A stretch of DNA of 64,000 nucleotides. Source: Myxococcales bacterium (GTDB lineage Bacteria > Myxococcota_A > Polyangia > Nannocystales > Nannocystaceae). Of the stretch, positions 16,735 to 25,430 are shown one piece after another. Numbering within the stretch: position 1 is the first letter of the stretch; the number at the start of each line of letters is the position of its first letter. Both the position numbers and the translations under genes were made by a program. A model generated the notes under the pieces. That model worked only from the letters and a program-made list of their open reading frames with translations, had not been told where the DNA came from and ran no database searches. The stretch covers positions 248,001 through 312,000 of the forward strand of contig JACKDU010000002.1 in the NCBI GenBank assembly GCA_020633335.1, written 5' to 3'.

Positions 16735-17571
16735 TCAGGGCAGCAGGTAGGGGCTCGCCGGCGGCGGCGACCACCCCGGGAGCTCCTGGAGGACGAAGAT
16801 CAGCCGGATGACGGCCGCGGCGGCGAAGAGCGCGAGCGGGACGATCGCCACCAGGATCCCGCGGAGCAGGGAGATCCGGTGGGTGCCGGCGAGCGCGCGC
16901 GCGAGCTGACGGAAGAAGAGCCCGGACATCAGCCCGAAGACGACGAGGTAGTAGGGGAAGCTCCCGGCCACGCCGAGGTAGAGCGGGAGCTCGGCGAGCG
17001 AGAGGACCGCCAGCGGGGCCGCCATCGCGTAGCCGGTCGCCCGCATCGACGCGGCGATCGAGCGCGGCGCGCCGCCGGTGAGGGCGAGGGCGACGTGGGT
17101 CAGGAGCCCGCCGAAGAAGTAGAGGAGCGGCAGGCCGATCGGCACCATGAGGAGGATCCAGACCCCCAGGACCTCGACCAGGTGGGGATCCAGGACGTCG
17201 TCGATCGGCCGGACGACGAACTCCTCGCCCGCTCCGAGCGCCGCCCGCAGGCCGAGGACGACGACGGTGACCAGCCACACCGGGATCCGCACGGTGTAGA
17301 GGAACGCCAGGATCGAGCTGTGCGCGACCGGCTCCTGGACGTCGGCGAAGCTCTCCCGCGGCCGACGGAGGAGCGCCCAGAGGGTGCGAATCACCCGCCA
17401 GCGCCACCCCGGGAGCTCGTCCTCGTCGTCGCGCGCACCCGCCGCCCTCCGCGGCTGACGCGGCCATTCGACGGGGAGGGCGCTCCAGAGCACCCCCTCG
17501 TCGGCGAGGAGGCGCTCGCCGACGGCGCGGCGGCGGGCGGCCCGATCGCGTGGCGGAGTGGCGGAGGTCAC
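16735..17571 (-). CDS. Multi-pass membrane protein, Yip1/DUF1282-like
   Basis: This protein of about 278 residues has a soluble N-terminal stretch of 65 residues and then five or more hydrophobic helices, including WLVTVVVLGLRAALGAG, GVWILLMVPIGLPLLYFFGG and PYYLVVFGLMSGLFF. The segment LWALLRRPRESFADV before the first helix resembles the entry of Yip1-domain proteins. A longer start at 17634 would leave only 11 bp to the divergent methyltransferase start, so the GTG at 17571 is preferred. Role unknown. Confidence 0.65.
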   Translation of the reverse strand: MTSATPPRDRAARRRAVGERLLADEGVLWSALPVEWPRQPRRAAGARDDEDELPGWRWRVIRTLWALLRRPRESFADVQEPVAHSSILAFLYTVRIPVWLVTVVVLGLRAALGAGEEFVVRPIDDVLDPHLVEVLGVWILLMVPIGLPLLYFFGGLLTHVALALTGGAPRSIAASMRATGYAMAAPLAVLSLAELPLYLGVAGSFPYYLVVFGLMSGLFFRQLARALAGTHRISLLRGILVAIVPLALFAAAAVIRLIFVLQELPGWSPPPASPYLLP

Positions 17572-17645
17572 GGCGGCGGGAGCATACCCGACCTGCGCCG
17601 GCGATGGGGGTTCACAGGTGAAGGTCGCCCGCATACCCTTGCCCC

Positions 17646-18344
17646 ATGGTCCCGCCCCGTCGTGGCCCGGCTCCCCTGCCCTCTGCGGCGCGCCTCGTCG
17701 TCGTCGGCGTCCTGACGGCCACCGCAGCCCTCGGCTGCCGACCCCGCGATGGGCTCCCGCAGCACTACGACGATCCCGACGCGATGATCGTCCAGTTCGA
17801 GCGGGACGATCGCGACGCCTGGGCGATGCCCGATCGCGTGGTCCGGGCGCTGGCGATCGACGCCAAGGACGCGGTCGTCGCCGACATCGGCGCGGGCTCG
17901 GGTTACTTCACCCGCCGCCTCGCCCGCGAGGTGCCGGCCGGCCTGGTCTACGCGGTCGACATCGACGATCGCTTCCACGCCTACATCGAGAAGAACCGCG
18001 AGGCCTGGGGGACCCCGAACATCGAGCCCCGCCTCGCGTTCTATGACGATCCTGCGCTCCCCGAGGCCGGCGTCGACCTCGTCTTCATGTCCAACACCTA
18101 CCCCTACCTCAAGGATCGCGTCGCCTACCTCAAGAAGGTGCGGGCGGTCCTCCGGCCCGGGGGGCGCCTGGCGATCGTCGGCTTCCGCGAGGACGCCAAC
18201 GTCCCGGGCGACGACGCACCTGACCCAAAGTACAGGATCCCGCAGGCGACGGTGATCTCCGAGGCCGAGGCCGCCGGCTTCACCCTCGACCGCGAGGAGA
18301 CCTTCCTCCCCTACCAGCACTTCCTGATCTTCCGGGTCCGCTGA
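17646..18344 (+). CDS. Exported class I SAM-dependent methyltransferase (lipoprotein signal)
   Basis: This 232-residue protein has a signal sequence ending in a lipobox-like TAALGC, followed by a complete Rossmann methyltransferase domain. Motif I is VADIGAGSGYFTRRLA, motif II YAVDID, motif IV DLVFMSNTY and post-motif VLRPGGRLAIVGF. S-adenosylmethionine is not expected outside the cytoplasm, so an exported copy is odd; the signal may be an N-anchor. It lies 33 bp before the oxidosqualene cyclase gene on the same strand and may be cotranscribed. Substrate unknown. Confidence 0.8.
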   Translation: MVPPRRGPAPLPSAARLVVVGVLTATAALGCRPRDGLPQHYDDPDAMIVQFERDDRDAWAMPDRVVRALAIDAKDAVVADIGAGSGYFTRRLAREVPAGLVYAVDIDDRFHAYIEKNREAWGTPNIEPRLAFYDDPALPEAGVDLVFMSNTYPYLKDRVAYLKKVRAVLRPGGRLAIVGFREDANVPGDDAPDPKYRIPQATVISEAEAAGFTLDREETFLPYQHFLIFRVR

Positions 18345-18377
18345 GCCCTCCCGCCGGACCCCCCAGGAGCGAGCCCC

Positions 18378-20429
18378 GTGACCACCACGACCTCCGCGGC
18401 CGCGAGCGCCGCGCCCTCGGCGACGCCGAACGACGACCTCCACGCCCGCGCCGCCGACGCCTACGCCCGCGCCCTCGATCACCTCCGCGCCGTCCAGCAG
18501 CCGAAGGGCGCGCTCGCGGGCGAGGTGATCTGGAACCCGATGCTCATCTGCCAGTACGTGATGGCGATGAAGCTCCTCGGCCAGCCGATCGCCGACGATC
18601 GGCGCCGGCGGATCCGCCTCAGCTTGGAGCGCCAGGTCCGACCCGACGGCGGCTGGGGGATGCACCCCGACTCCGAGTCCTACCTCTTCCACACGACCCT
18701 CGCCTACGTCGCCCTCCGCCTCCTCGGCCACCCGCCCGAGGACCCGCTCGCGGCCGCCGCCCTCCGCTGGATCCACAACCACGGCGGGCCGCTGGTGCTG
18801 CCGACCTGGGGGCGGATCTGGCTCGCGCTCCTCGGCCTCTACCCGTGGGAGAGCGTGCAGGCGATCGTCCCCGAGATCTGGCTCCTGCCGGAGGCCTCGC
18901 CCTTCCACCCGCGGCGCCTCTACTGCCACATGCGCCTGATCTACCTCGGGCTCTCCTTCGTCTACGGCAGCCGCCTCCAGGCCGACGAGGACGGGCTGCT
19001 GCGGGCGATCCGTGACGAGCTCTACCCCGAGGGCTACGCCGCCGCGCCCTTCGAGCGCTACCGCGACACGATCGCGGTCACCGACCTCTACGAGGCGCCG
19101 GGCGTCGGCCTCCGGACCGCCTTCGCCGGCCTCCGCCTCGTCGATCGCCTGAGCCCGAAGCTCCTCCGCCGACGCGCGCTCGATCGGGCCTTCGATCAGA
19201 TCCTCTTCGAGCTCCGCTCGACCGCCTACGTCTGCCTCTCGCCGGTCAACGGCCTCCTCTTCACGCTCGCGCTCTTCGCCCGCGATCGTCGGCACCCCGA
19301 GCTGCCGGCGGCGATCCGCGGCCTCGAGTACTGGGTGTGGGAGGACGAGGTCGACGGCATGCGGATCGCCGGCGCGCGCTCCGACATCTGGGACACCGCC
19401 TTCGCCCTCCAGGCACTCGCCGAGGGGCCCCGCTCCGAGACCGCCGCGGCGATCGCCGAGGACGCGTGCCGCTGGCTGCCCACCGCCCAGATGCGCGCCG
19501 ACGTCCCCGACGGCGCCCGCCACTTCCGCTCGCCGGCGGCCGGCGGCTGGGGCTTCGCCGACGAGCACCACCCCTGGCCGGTCTCCGACTGCACCGCCGA
19601 GGCGATGGAGGGGCTGCTGCGAGCGGCCGACGCCGGCCTGGTCGAAGGGCCAGGTCTCCCGAAGGACCGAGCCCTGGCGGCGATCCGCTTCGTCCTCGGC
19701 CGGCAGAACGACGACGGCGGCTTCGGCTCCTACGAGGCCCGCCGCGGGTCGATGGTGATCCGCCACTTTAACCCGGCGGAGATCTACGGCAACTGCATGC
19801 TCGAGTACTCCTACGCCGAGTGCACGGCGTCCTGCGTCCGCGGCCTCGCCTACGCCCGCGATCGCCTGGGCGACGCGCTCCCCCGCGGCCTCGCCCGCGA
19901 GGTCGAGGGGGCGATCGAGCGCGGCGTCGCCTTCCTCCTCAAGGCCCAGGACGCGGGCGGCGGCTGGGCGGGCTTCTGGGGGGTCAACTTCACCTACGGG
20001 ACCTTCTTCGTCGCCGGCGCCCTGCGGGCCTGCGGCCTCGATCCCCACCACCCCGCGCTCCGCCGGGCCTGCCGCTGGCTCTGCCGGGCGCAGCGCCCCG
20101 ACGGCGGCTGGGGCGAGGACTTCCGCGGCGTCCTCGACGGCAGCGACGTCCGCCTCCCGCCCGAGGAGCCGAGCCTGGTCACCCAGAGCGCCTGGGCGCT
20201 CCTCGCCCTGATGGCCGCGGCCCCGGCCGAGGACGCCGACGCCGCGCGGGCGATCGAGCGCGGGATCGCCTTCGTCAGCGGCCGCCAGGGCCCCGACGGC
20301 GCCTGGCCGCGCGAGCGCGCGAGCGGCGTCTTCTTCAACACCGCGGTCCTCGACTACGACCTCTACCGCCAGATCTTCCCGGCCTGGGCGCTCGCCCGCT
20401 ACCTCGGCGAGCACTCGGCCGAGGGCTGA
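18378..20429 (+). CDS. Oxidosqualene cyclase (sterol-type triterpene cyclase)
   Basis: The GTG at 18378 has AGGAG nine bases upstream and gives 683 residues. Repeated QW motifs are visible (RPDGGWG, QNDDGGFGSYE, QDAGGGWAGFWG, QRPDGGWGED, QGPDGAW). The acid motif is SDCTAE with D404, the signature of oxidosqualene cyclases, not the DxDD of squalene-hopene cyclases. EIYGNCMLEYSYAECTASC and GVFFNTAVLDYDLYRQIFPAWAL also match lanosterol/cycloartenol synthases. It should cyclise 2,3-oxidosqualene to a protosterol. Product-deciding positions are mixed: V402 is lanosterol-like, H398 is cycloartenol-like, and G332 stands where the known enzymes have Thr or Tyr. The enzyme class is sure; the product is open. 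No squalene epoxidase is in the window. Confidence 0.92.
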   Translation: MTTTTSAAASAAPSATPNDDLHARAADAYARALDHLRAVQQPKGALAGEVIWNPMLICQYVMAMKLLGQPIADDRRRRIRLSLERQVRPDGGWGMHPDSESYLFHTTLAYVALRLLGHPPEDPLAAAALRWIHNHGGPLVLPTWGRIWLALLGLYPWESVQAIVPEIWLLPEASPFHPRRLYCHMRLIYLGLSFVYGSRLQADEDGLLRAIRDELYPEGYAAAPFERYRDTIAVTDLYEAPGVGLRTAFAGLRLVDRLSPKLLRRRALDRAFDQILFELRSTAYVCLSPVNGLLFTLALFARDRRHPELPAAIRGLEYWVWEDEVDGMRIAGARSDIWDTAFALQALAEGPRSETAAAIAEDACRWLPTAQMRADVPDGARHFRSPAAGGWGFADEHHPWPVSDCTAEAMEGLLRAADAGLVEGPGLPKDRALAAIRFVLGRQNDDGGFGSYEARRGSMVIRHFNPAEIYGNCMLEYSYAECTASCVRGLAYARDRLGDALPRGLAREVEGAIERGVAFLLKAQDAGGGWAGFWGVNFTYGTFFVAGALRACGLDPHHPALRRACRWLCRAQRPDGGWGEDFRGVLDGSDVRLPPEEPSLVTQSAWALLALMAAAPAEDADAARAIERGIAFVSGRQGPDGAWPRERASGVFFNTAVLDYDLYRQIFPAWALARYLGEHSAEG

Positions 20430-20455
20430 GGTCGACGACGCGACGTCGCGCGCTA

Positions 20456-20473
20456 CCTGGTCGAAAGACCAGG
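20456..20473 (+). terminator. GNRA-loop hairpin after the cyclase gene
   Basis: CCTGGTC/GACCAGG (7 bp) with a GAAA tetraloop lies 27 bp after the cyclase stop. No U-run follows. It may help end transcription between the convergent genes. Confidence 0.4.
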
Positions 20474-20552
20474 ATCGACGCCGGCCTCAGCGCGAGCGCT
20501 GCGCGAGCGGATCGTCAGCGTCTCGCAGGTCGGCGGTCAACGGCGCTCGTCG

Positions 20553-21839
20553 CTAGTCGTCGTCGTCGTCATCCGCCTCGACCTGCTCGGCGCTGACCTT
20601 GATCACGTGGCGGGCGTCGGCCGCGAGGACCTTGAAGCGGAGCCCCTCCCAGACGAAGACCGAGCCGGCGATCGGGATCTGGCCCGCGAGGTAGGTCAGG
20701 AGATCGCCGATGCTGACCACACCTTCGATCTCCTCCTCGATCTCGACCCCGAGGCGCTCCTCGACCATCGTCAGGGTGTCCTGGCCGTCGAAGTGGCCGA
20801 AGCCCGGCTGGTCCTGCGGCTGGCTCGGCGGCGCCCGATCGGTCTCGTCGAAGATCTGGCCGACGATCTGCTCGAGCACGTCCTCGAGCGTGACCACCCC
20901 CGCGGTGTCGCCGGCGTCGTCGACGACGATCGCCAGGTGGACCCGCTGCTCCTTGAAGCGCTGGAGGAGATCGTGGAGGCGGAGCGACTCCGAGATGAAG
21001 ACCGGCGGCCGCATCACCCGCTCGACCGTCCCCTTCTCCGGGAGGCCGACGAGCTGCTTGATGTGGAGGACGCCGACGACGTTGTTGATGTCGCCCTCGA
21101 AGACCGGCATCCGGCTGTGGCCCGAGCGCATCGCCACCTCGCGGATCCGCTTGACCTCCCAGGCCCGGTTGACCGCGGTCACCCGATCGCCGGGGACCAT
21201 GATGTCGCGGACGATCTTGTCCTCGAAGCGGATGATCCCCTGGATCAGCGCGGCCTGGCCAGCGCGGATCGATCCCTCGCGGTGGCCGACGTCGACCAGG
21301 TAGCCGATCTCGTCGGCGGTCACCCGGTTGATCATGCTGGTCCCGGACGAGGTCACGAGGCGGTTGATCAGGACGTTGGTCAGGCGGGAGAGGAGCCAGA
21401 GGACCGGGGCGATCAGGCGGCTGAGGACGCTGATGAACCAGAGCGCCGGGACCGCGACCTTCTCGGCGAAGACCCGGCCGATCGCCTTCGGCGTGATCTC
21501 GCCGAAGACCAGGAGGAGCGCGGTGGTCACGAAGACCGCGATCGCCACCGCGTAGTCGGCGTTCGGCCCGTCGCCGAAGTGGCGGATCGCGAGGGCGGTG
21601 ACGACCGCGCCCATCAACGTGTTGACCACGTTGTTGCCGATCAGGATGGTCGAGAGCACCCGCACCGGCTCCTCGACCCAGGCGCGCATCACCCGGCCGC
21701 GGAAGCCCCCCTCCTCGACCATCCGCCGGGCCCGTCGCTCATCCAGCGAGGTGACGGCGGTCTCTGAGCCTGAAAAGAACATGCTCCCGAGGAGGCAGAG
21801 CACCACGGTCAGCACCCCGAGGGTGTCGGCGTCACTCAT
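20553..21839 (-). CDS. CNNM-CBS-CorC_HlyC membrane protein (ion efflux type)
   Basis: This 428-residue protein starts at the ATG at 21839. The N-terminal CNNM/DUF21 domain has several helices (LGVLTVVLCLLGSMFFSGSE; LLLVFGEITPKAIG). A CBS pair follows (IVRDIMVPGDRVTAVNR; VERVMRPPVFISESLRL), then the C-terminal CorC_HlyC transporter-associated domain, and a tail of six Asp. Relatives move or sense divalent cations such as Mg or Co. It lies 72 bp downstream of the M20 peptidase gene on the same strand. No Shine-Dalgarno is clear. Confidence 0.85.
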   Translation of the reverse strand: MSDADTLGVLTVVLCLLGSMFFSGSETAVTSLDERRARRMVEEGGFRGRVMRAWVEEPVRVLSTILIGNNVVNTLMGAVVTALAIRHFGDGPNADYAVAIAVFVTTALLLVFGEITPKAIGRVFAEKVAVPALWFISVLSRLIAPVLWLLSRLTNVLINRLVTSSGTSMINRVTADEIGYLVDVGHREGSIRAGQAALIQGIIRFEDKIVRDIMVPGDRVTAVNRAWEVKRIREVAMRSGHSRMPVFEGDINNVVGVLHIKQLVGLPEKGTVERVMRPPVFISESLRLHDLLQRFKEQRVHLAIVVDDAGDTAGVVTLEDVLEQIVGQIFDETDRAPPSQPQDQPGFGHFDGQDTLTMVEERLGVEIEEEIEGVVSIGDLLTYLAGQIPIAGSVFVWEGLRFKVLAADARHVIKVSAEQVEADDDDDD

Positions 21840-21911
21840 CGTGTTGAGGCGTTTTTCGCACGCCGCTGGCCAACCCCGCAAGTCACCGTCGCGCCATCCG
21901 CGCGCGCAGGC

Positions 21912-23132
21912 TCACTCCGCCTCGGCCAGAAAGAGCGCGAGCGCCAGGGTCCGCTGCCGGAGGCTCGAGAGGCTGCTCCACTCGTCGACCCGGTGGAAGT
22001 AGCGGCCCGCCGGACCGAGCCCGTCGATGCAGGGGACCCCACGGGCGGCCAGGAGGTTGGCATCGGAGCCCCCTCCCTGGAGCGGCGCCTCGCCGACCCC
22101 GAGGCCCACCGCGGCCGCGCAGCGCTCATAGCGCTCGCGGAGTCGCTCGCTCGCCGGCGTCGCCTCCATCGGCGGCCGGGTGATCCGCCCCGCGACCTCC
22201 ACGCGCACCGTCCGGAGGCGCTCCGGGATCACCTCGACGCCGGCGAAGGGATCGTCCGCCAGGGCGTGGAGGGCTGCGACCACCGCGTCGGCGTCGGCGG
22301 CGGTCTCGAAGCGGGCGTCGATCGAGCACCGCGCCTGCTCGGGCACCGTGTTCTTCGCGGTCCCGCCCTCGATGAGGCCGACGTTGAGGGTGACCCCGCG
22401 CTCGTAGTCGGTGAGTCCCTCGATCTTCGGGATCAGGAGGGCGAGCGCGTGGATCGCGTTAACCCCCGCCTCGTGATCGTTGCCGGCGTGGGCCGCCCGG
22501 CCGTGGATCGTCACCGTGAAGGCGCCGCCGCCCTTGCGCGCGGTGACGATCCGGTCGCCCTCACGACCTGCCTCAAAGACCAGGGCCGCCGAGGAGCGGG
22601 GGGCGAGCGCCTCGTAGACGACCTCGTTCGAGCTCGGCGAGCCGACCTCCTCGTCGCTGACGCAGACGAAGCGGGCCTTGAGGGCGTCGAAGCGCGGGCG
22701 ATCGACCGCCCACAGCGCCCGCAGCGCGAAGAGGATCGCCGAGAGCCCTGACTTCATGTCGAGGACCCCGGGGCCGTGGATCACGTCGTCGTCCGCGGGC
22801 TCGCGGCGGAAGTGGAGGAAGCCGAGGGAGCGCGGGAAGACGGTGTCGACGTGGCCGACCAGGGCGATCGCCCGATCGCCCTCCGCCGTCGCCGGGGTCG
22901 CGTAGACCCGGTGGTCCGCGAAGAGCCCGCCGGGGTCGGCGATCGCCGTCCGCCCGAGGCCGATCGCGGCCGCGGCCTCGTCGACGATCGCGGCCGCGGC
23001 CTCGACGTCGGCGCGGGCGTAGGTGTGGCTCGGCTGCTCGACCAGGCGGCGGAGCCAGGGCACCTGCTCGGCCTCGAAGTCGGCGGCGATCCGCTCCCGC
23101 AGGCGCTCATGAAGATCGCTGCGCACGGTCAT
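21912..23132 (-). CDS. M20 metallopeptidase, glutamate carboxypeptidase-like
   Basis: This 406-residue protein starts at the ATG at 23132; a TTG three codons earlier is less likely. Metal motifs are GHVDTVFP and GPGVLDMKSG, the catalytic Glu is in SDEEVGSP, and the dimerisation domain starts near TVTIHGRAAHAG. The wording fits carboxypeptidase G2-type enzymes best. It lies 117 bp downstream of argB on the same strand, so a deacetylase role in the arginine route (ArgE-like) is possible but not shown by sequence. Confidence 0.82.
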   Translation of the reverse strand: MTVRSDLHERLRERIAADFEAEQVPWLRRLVEQPSHTYARADVEAAAAIVDEAAAAIGLGRTAIADPGGLFADHRVYATPATAEGDRAIALVGHVDTVFPRSLGFLHFRREPADDDVIHGPGVLDMKSGLSAILFALRALWAVDRPRFDALKARFVCVSDEEVGSPSSNEVVYEALAPRSSAALVFEAGREGDRIVTARKGGGAFTVTIHGRAAHAGNDHEAGVNAIHALALLIPKIEGLTDYERGVTLNVGLIEGGTAKNTVPEQARCSIDARFETAADADAVVAALHALADDPFAGVEVIPERLRTVRVEVAGRITRPPMEATPASERLRERYERCAAAVGLGVGEAPLQGGGSDANLLAARGVPCIDGLGPAGRYFHRVDEWSSLSSLRQRTLALALFLAEAE

Positions 23133-23248
23133 GGCCGGCAATTTACCGCATTCGTCGATCGCGGCGGGCGCGGGCCCGCGCGACCCCCGCGGCGAGGGAG
23201 CGGCGAACTAGCGCGCTCCGGAGCGCGCCCGGGAGATCGCGTCCGCGC

Positions 23249-24097
23249 TCAGGCGGCCGTGTCGTCGCCGAGGAGCACGGTTCCGTGGCTCCCGGGCGCC
23301 TCGGCCTCGCCCGCGAGCGCGCCGGCGCCGACGCCGAGGATATGGACCGCGCCGATCCCAGCCTCGAGGTTGCGGAGCGCCTCCTCGACCTTCGGGATCA
23401 TCCCGCCGACGATCACCCCCTCGGCGATCGCCTGGCGGACCTCGGCCGCCCGCATCCTCGGGATCCGCGAGCTCGGATCGTCGCGGTCGCGGAGCACCCC
23501 GGGGACGTTGGTCAGGGCGAAGAGGTGATCGGCGCGGAGGGCCGCGGCGATCGCCGCCGACACGGTGTCGGCGTTGATGTTGAACACCGGCGCCCGCACG
23601 GGATCGCCCTCTGGATCGACGCCGAGGGTGCTGATCACAGGCGTCAGACCGGCGGCCCAGAGGTGCTCGATGAGACCCGTGCGGATCCCCACGACATCGC
23701 CGACATGCCCAAAATCCACCGGCTCCGGGCCGCCGCCCGAGACCACCACCGGCGGCCGCTTGCGGGCCCGCACGAGGCCGCCGCTGACCCCACAGACGCC
23801 GATCGCGTCGACGCCGGCGGCCAGCGCCGAGGCGACGAGATCGACGCTGACCTCGCCCGCGAGCACCTGCTTCATCACCTGAAGTGTCGGCGCGTCGGTG
23901 ATCCGACGGCCGCCGACCTTGTGCGCCTTGAGACCGAGGCGCCCCTGGAGATCGCTCGCCTGCGGCCCGCCGCCGTGGCAGATCGCGATCCGCCAGCCCT
24001 TGCCGACCAGGGCCGCGACGTCGCGCAGCACCTCGGCGAGCGGCCCCGGCTGGGCGACCACGTCGCCGCCGATCTTGAGGACGGCGATCGGGCTCAT
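23249..24097 (-). CDS. argB: Acetylglutamate kinase
   Basis: This 282-residue protein phosphorylates N-acetylglutamate, the second step of arginine synthesis. It starts at the ATG at 24097, overlapping the argC stop by four bases (ATGA). Motifs are KIGGDVV (ATP site), CHGGGPQ (substrate loop), NINADTVSAAIAAAL and GGMIPKVEEAL. The sequence looks complete. Feedback inhibition by arginine cannot be judged, as the extra N-terminal helix of inhibited forms is absent. Confidence 0.93.
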   Translation of the reverse strand: MSPIAVLKIGGDVVAQPGPLAEVLRDVAALVGKGWRIAICHGGGPQASDLQGRLGLKAHKVGGRRITDAPTLQVMKQVLAGEVSVDLVASALAAGVDAIGVCGVSGGLVRARKRPPVVVSGGGPEPVDFGHVGDVVGIRTGLIEHLWAAGLTPVISTLGVDPEGDPVRAPVFNINADTVSAAIAAALRADHLFALTNVPGVLRDRDDPSSRIPRMRAAEVRQAIAEGVIVGGMIPKVEEALRNLEAGIGAVHILGVGAGALAGEAEAPGSHGTVLLGDDTAA

Positions 24098-25197
24098 GGC
24101 CACATCCCGGGGAGATCGACGCCCATCGCCTCGGGGAGCCCGAGCATCAGGTTCATCGACTGCACGGCCTGACCTGCGCCGCCCTTCACCAGGTTGTCGA
24201 GGGCGCTGGTGATCACGAGCTGGCGCTTGCCGCTGGTCGGATCGACGACGCCGAGGGTCCACGAGACGTCGGCCCAGATCGTCCCCTTGACCGCGACGAC
24301 CTCGGCCTGGTCGCGGGAGCCCCGGACCCGGACGACCGGCGAGTCCGCGTAGAACTCGCCGAAGAGGCGCTCGATCGTCGCCTGGTCGGTCTCCGCCGGG
24401 ACCTCGATGAAGGAGTTGACGAGGATCCCCCGGACCAGCGGCGCCGAGACCGGGACGAAGGCCAGCGAGAAGCTCGCCGGGTGGCCGCCGAGGGCGCAGG
24501 CGTCACCGAGGGTCTGCTCGATCTCCGGCGTGTGCTGGTGGGCGAGCGGCTTGTAGATCTTGAGGTTGGCGGCGCGGATCGGGTGGTGGGTGCCGGACGA
24601 GGCGTAGGCGCCGGAGCCCGACGAGCCGGTCGCGGCGACCGTGTGGATCGGCCCGCGGAGGAGCCCGGCGCGGGCCAGCGGCAGGAGGCCGAGGGCGATC
24701 GTGGTCGCAAAGCAGCCCGGCGAGGCGACCCGACGGGCGCCGCGGATCGCCGCGCGGTTGAGCTCCGGGAGGCCGTAGATGAAGGTCCCGAGGTACTCCG
24801 GGTGGGGGTGCTCGCCGCCGTAGAAGCGGGCGTAGAGCTCCTTGTCGCGGAGGCGGTAGTCGCCGGAGAGATCGATGATCCGGGCGTCGACGCCGGCGAG
24901 CTCGGCGGCCATGGTCGCGCTGACCTTGTGCGGGAGGGCGAGGAAGACGACGTCGACCCCCTGGGCGGCCTCGGTCGCCGACATCTTCTCGAAGGTCAGG
25001 CCGGTCGGGCCGAGGGTGCGGTGGACCGCCTCGAGGGGCTCGTCGACGTGATCGATGCTGGTCACGCGGGCGAGCTCGACCGCCGGGTGGGTGACAAGAA
25101 GTCGGATCAGCTCGGCCCCGCCGTAGCCGGTGCCGCCGATGACAGCCGCGCGGAAACGCGCAGGGTTTTCGGAGTCTCTGGAGCGCGCAAGGGTCAT
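24094..25197 (-). CDS. argC: N-acetyl-gamma-glutamyl-phosphate reductase
   Basis: This 367-residue NADPH enzyme makes N-acetylglutamate semialdehyde, the third step of arginine synthesis. The ATG at 25197 has GAGG seven bases upstream. The Rossmann motif is GGTGYGGAELIRLL, the catalytic Cys is in SPGCFATT, and the family pieces HQHTPEIEQ and FVPVSAPLVRGI are present. It is the first gene of the argC-argB (M20) operon, with a long regulatory-looking region upstream. Confidence 0.95.
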   Translation of the reverse strand: MTLARSRDSENPARFRAAVIGGTGYGGAELIRLLVTHPAVELARVTSIDHVDEPLEAVHRTLGPTGLTFEKMSATEAAQGVDVVFLALPHKVSATMAAELAGVDARIIDLSGDYRLRDKELYARFYGGEHPHPEYLGTFIYGLPELNRAAIRGARRVASPGCFATTIALGLLPLARAGLLRGPIHTVAATGSSGSGAYASSGTHHPIRAANLKIYKPLAHQHTPEIEQTLGDACALGGHPASFSLAFVPVSAPLVRGILVNSFIEVPAETDQATIERLFGEFYADSPVVRVRGSRDQAEVVAVKGTIWADVSWTLGVVDPTSGKRQLVITSALDNLVKGGAGQAVQSMNLMLGLPEAMGVDLPGMWP

Positions 25198-25251
25198 GGG
25201 TCGCCTCGAGGCCGGCTTGTACCACCTGCCGACGCGGGCAGCGACCAGGTA

Positions 25252-25339
25252 TGACATCGAGGGTCAGGCATGACAGAGATGTCAGGGTGCCTGCGCAAGC
25301 GGGCGGCGCGCCCCTGACATCTGCGTCATACCTAGGTCA
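25252..25339. promoter_or_regulatory. Cluster of TGACA/TGTCA half-sites
   Basis: Half-sites are seen at 25252 (TGACAT), 25262 (GGTCA), 25271-25284 (TGACA-N4-TGTCA palindrome), 25315 (TGACAT), 25325 (GTCA) and 25335 (GGTCA). The blocks around 25267-25288 and 25309-25331 are also inverted copies of each other with few mismatches. The array lies 60-150 bp before the sigma54-like promoter, the normal place for an enhancer-binding activator, and also upstream of argC. Confidence 0.5.
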
Positions 25340-25403
25340 GAAATTCGTGCGCGCACGGCCGCCCCGACAAGGTGGCATCAACAATTTCAACGACTTGCCA
25401 AAG

Positions 25404-25419
25404 TGGCACCCGACCTGCA
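25404..25419 (+). promoter_or_regulatory. Candidate sigma54 (-24/-12) promoter
   Basis: TGGCACCCGACCTGCA matches the consensus TGGCACGNNNNTTGCA at all fixed positions except two, with the essential GG and GC at the right distance. The predicted start is near 25431. No protein gene lies downstream on this strand before the terminator at 25778. Confidence 0.5.
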
Positions 25420-25430
25420 GACAAGGCGGG

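Noticed and set aside
18378..20429. Squalene-hopene cyclase
   Set aside because: The catalytic motif is DCTAE, not DxDD, and the C-terminal motifs follow sterol cyclases.
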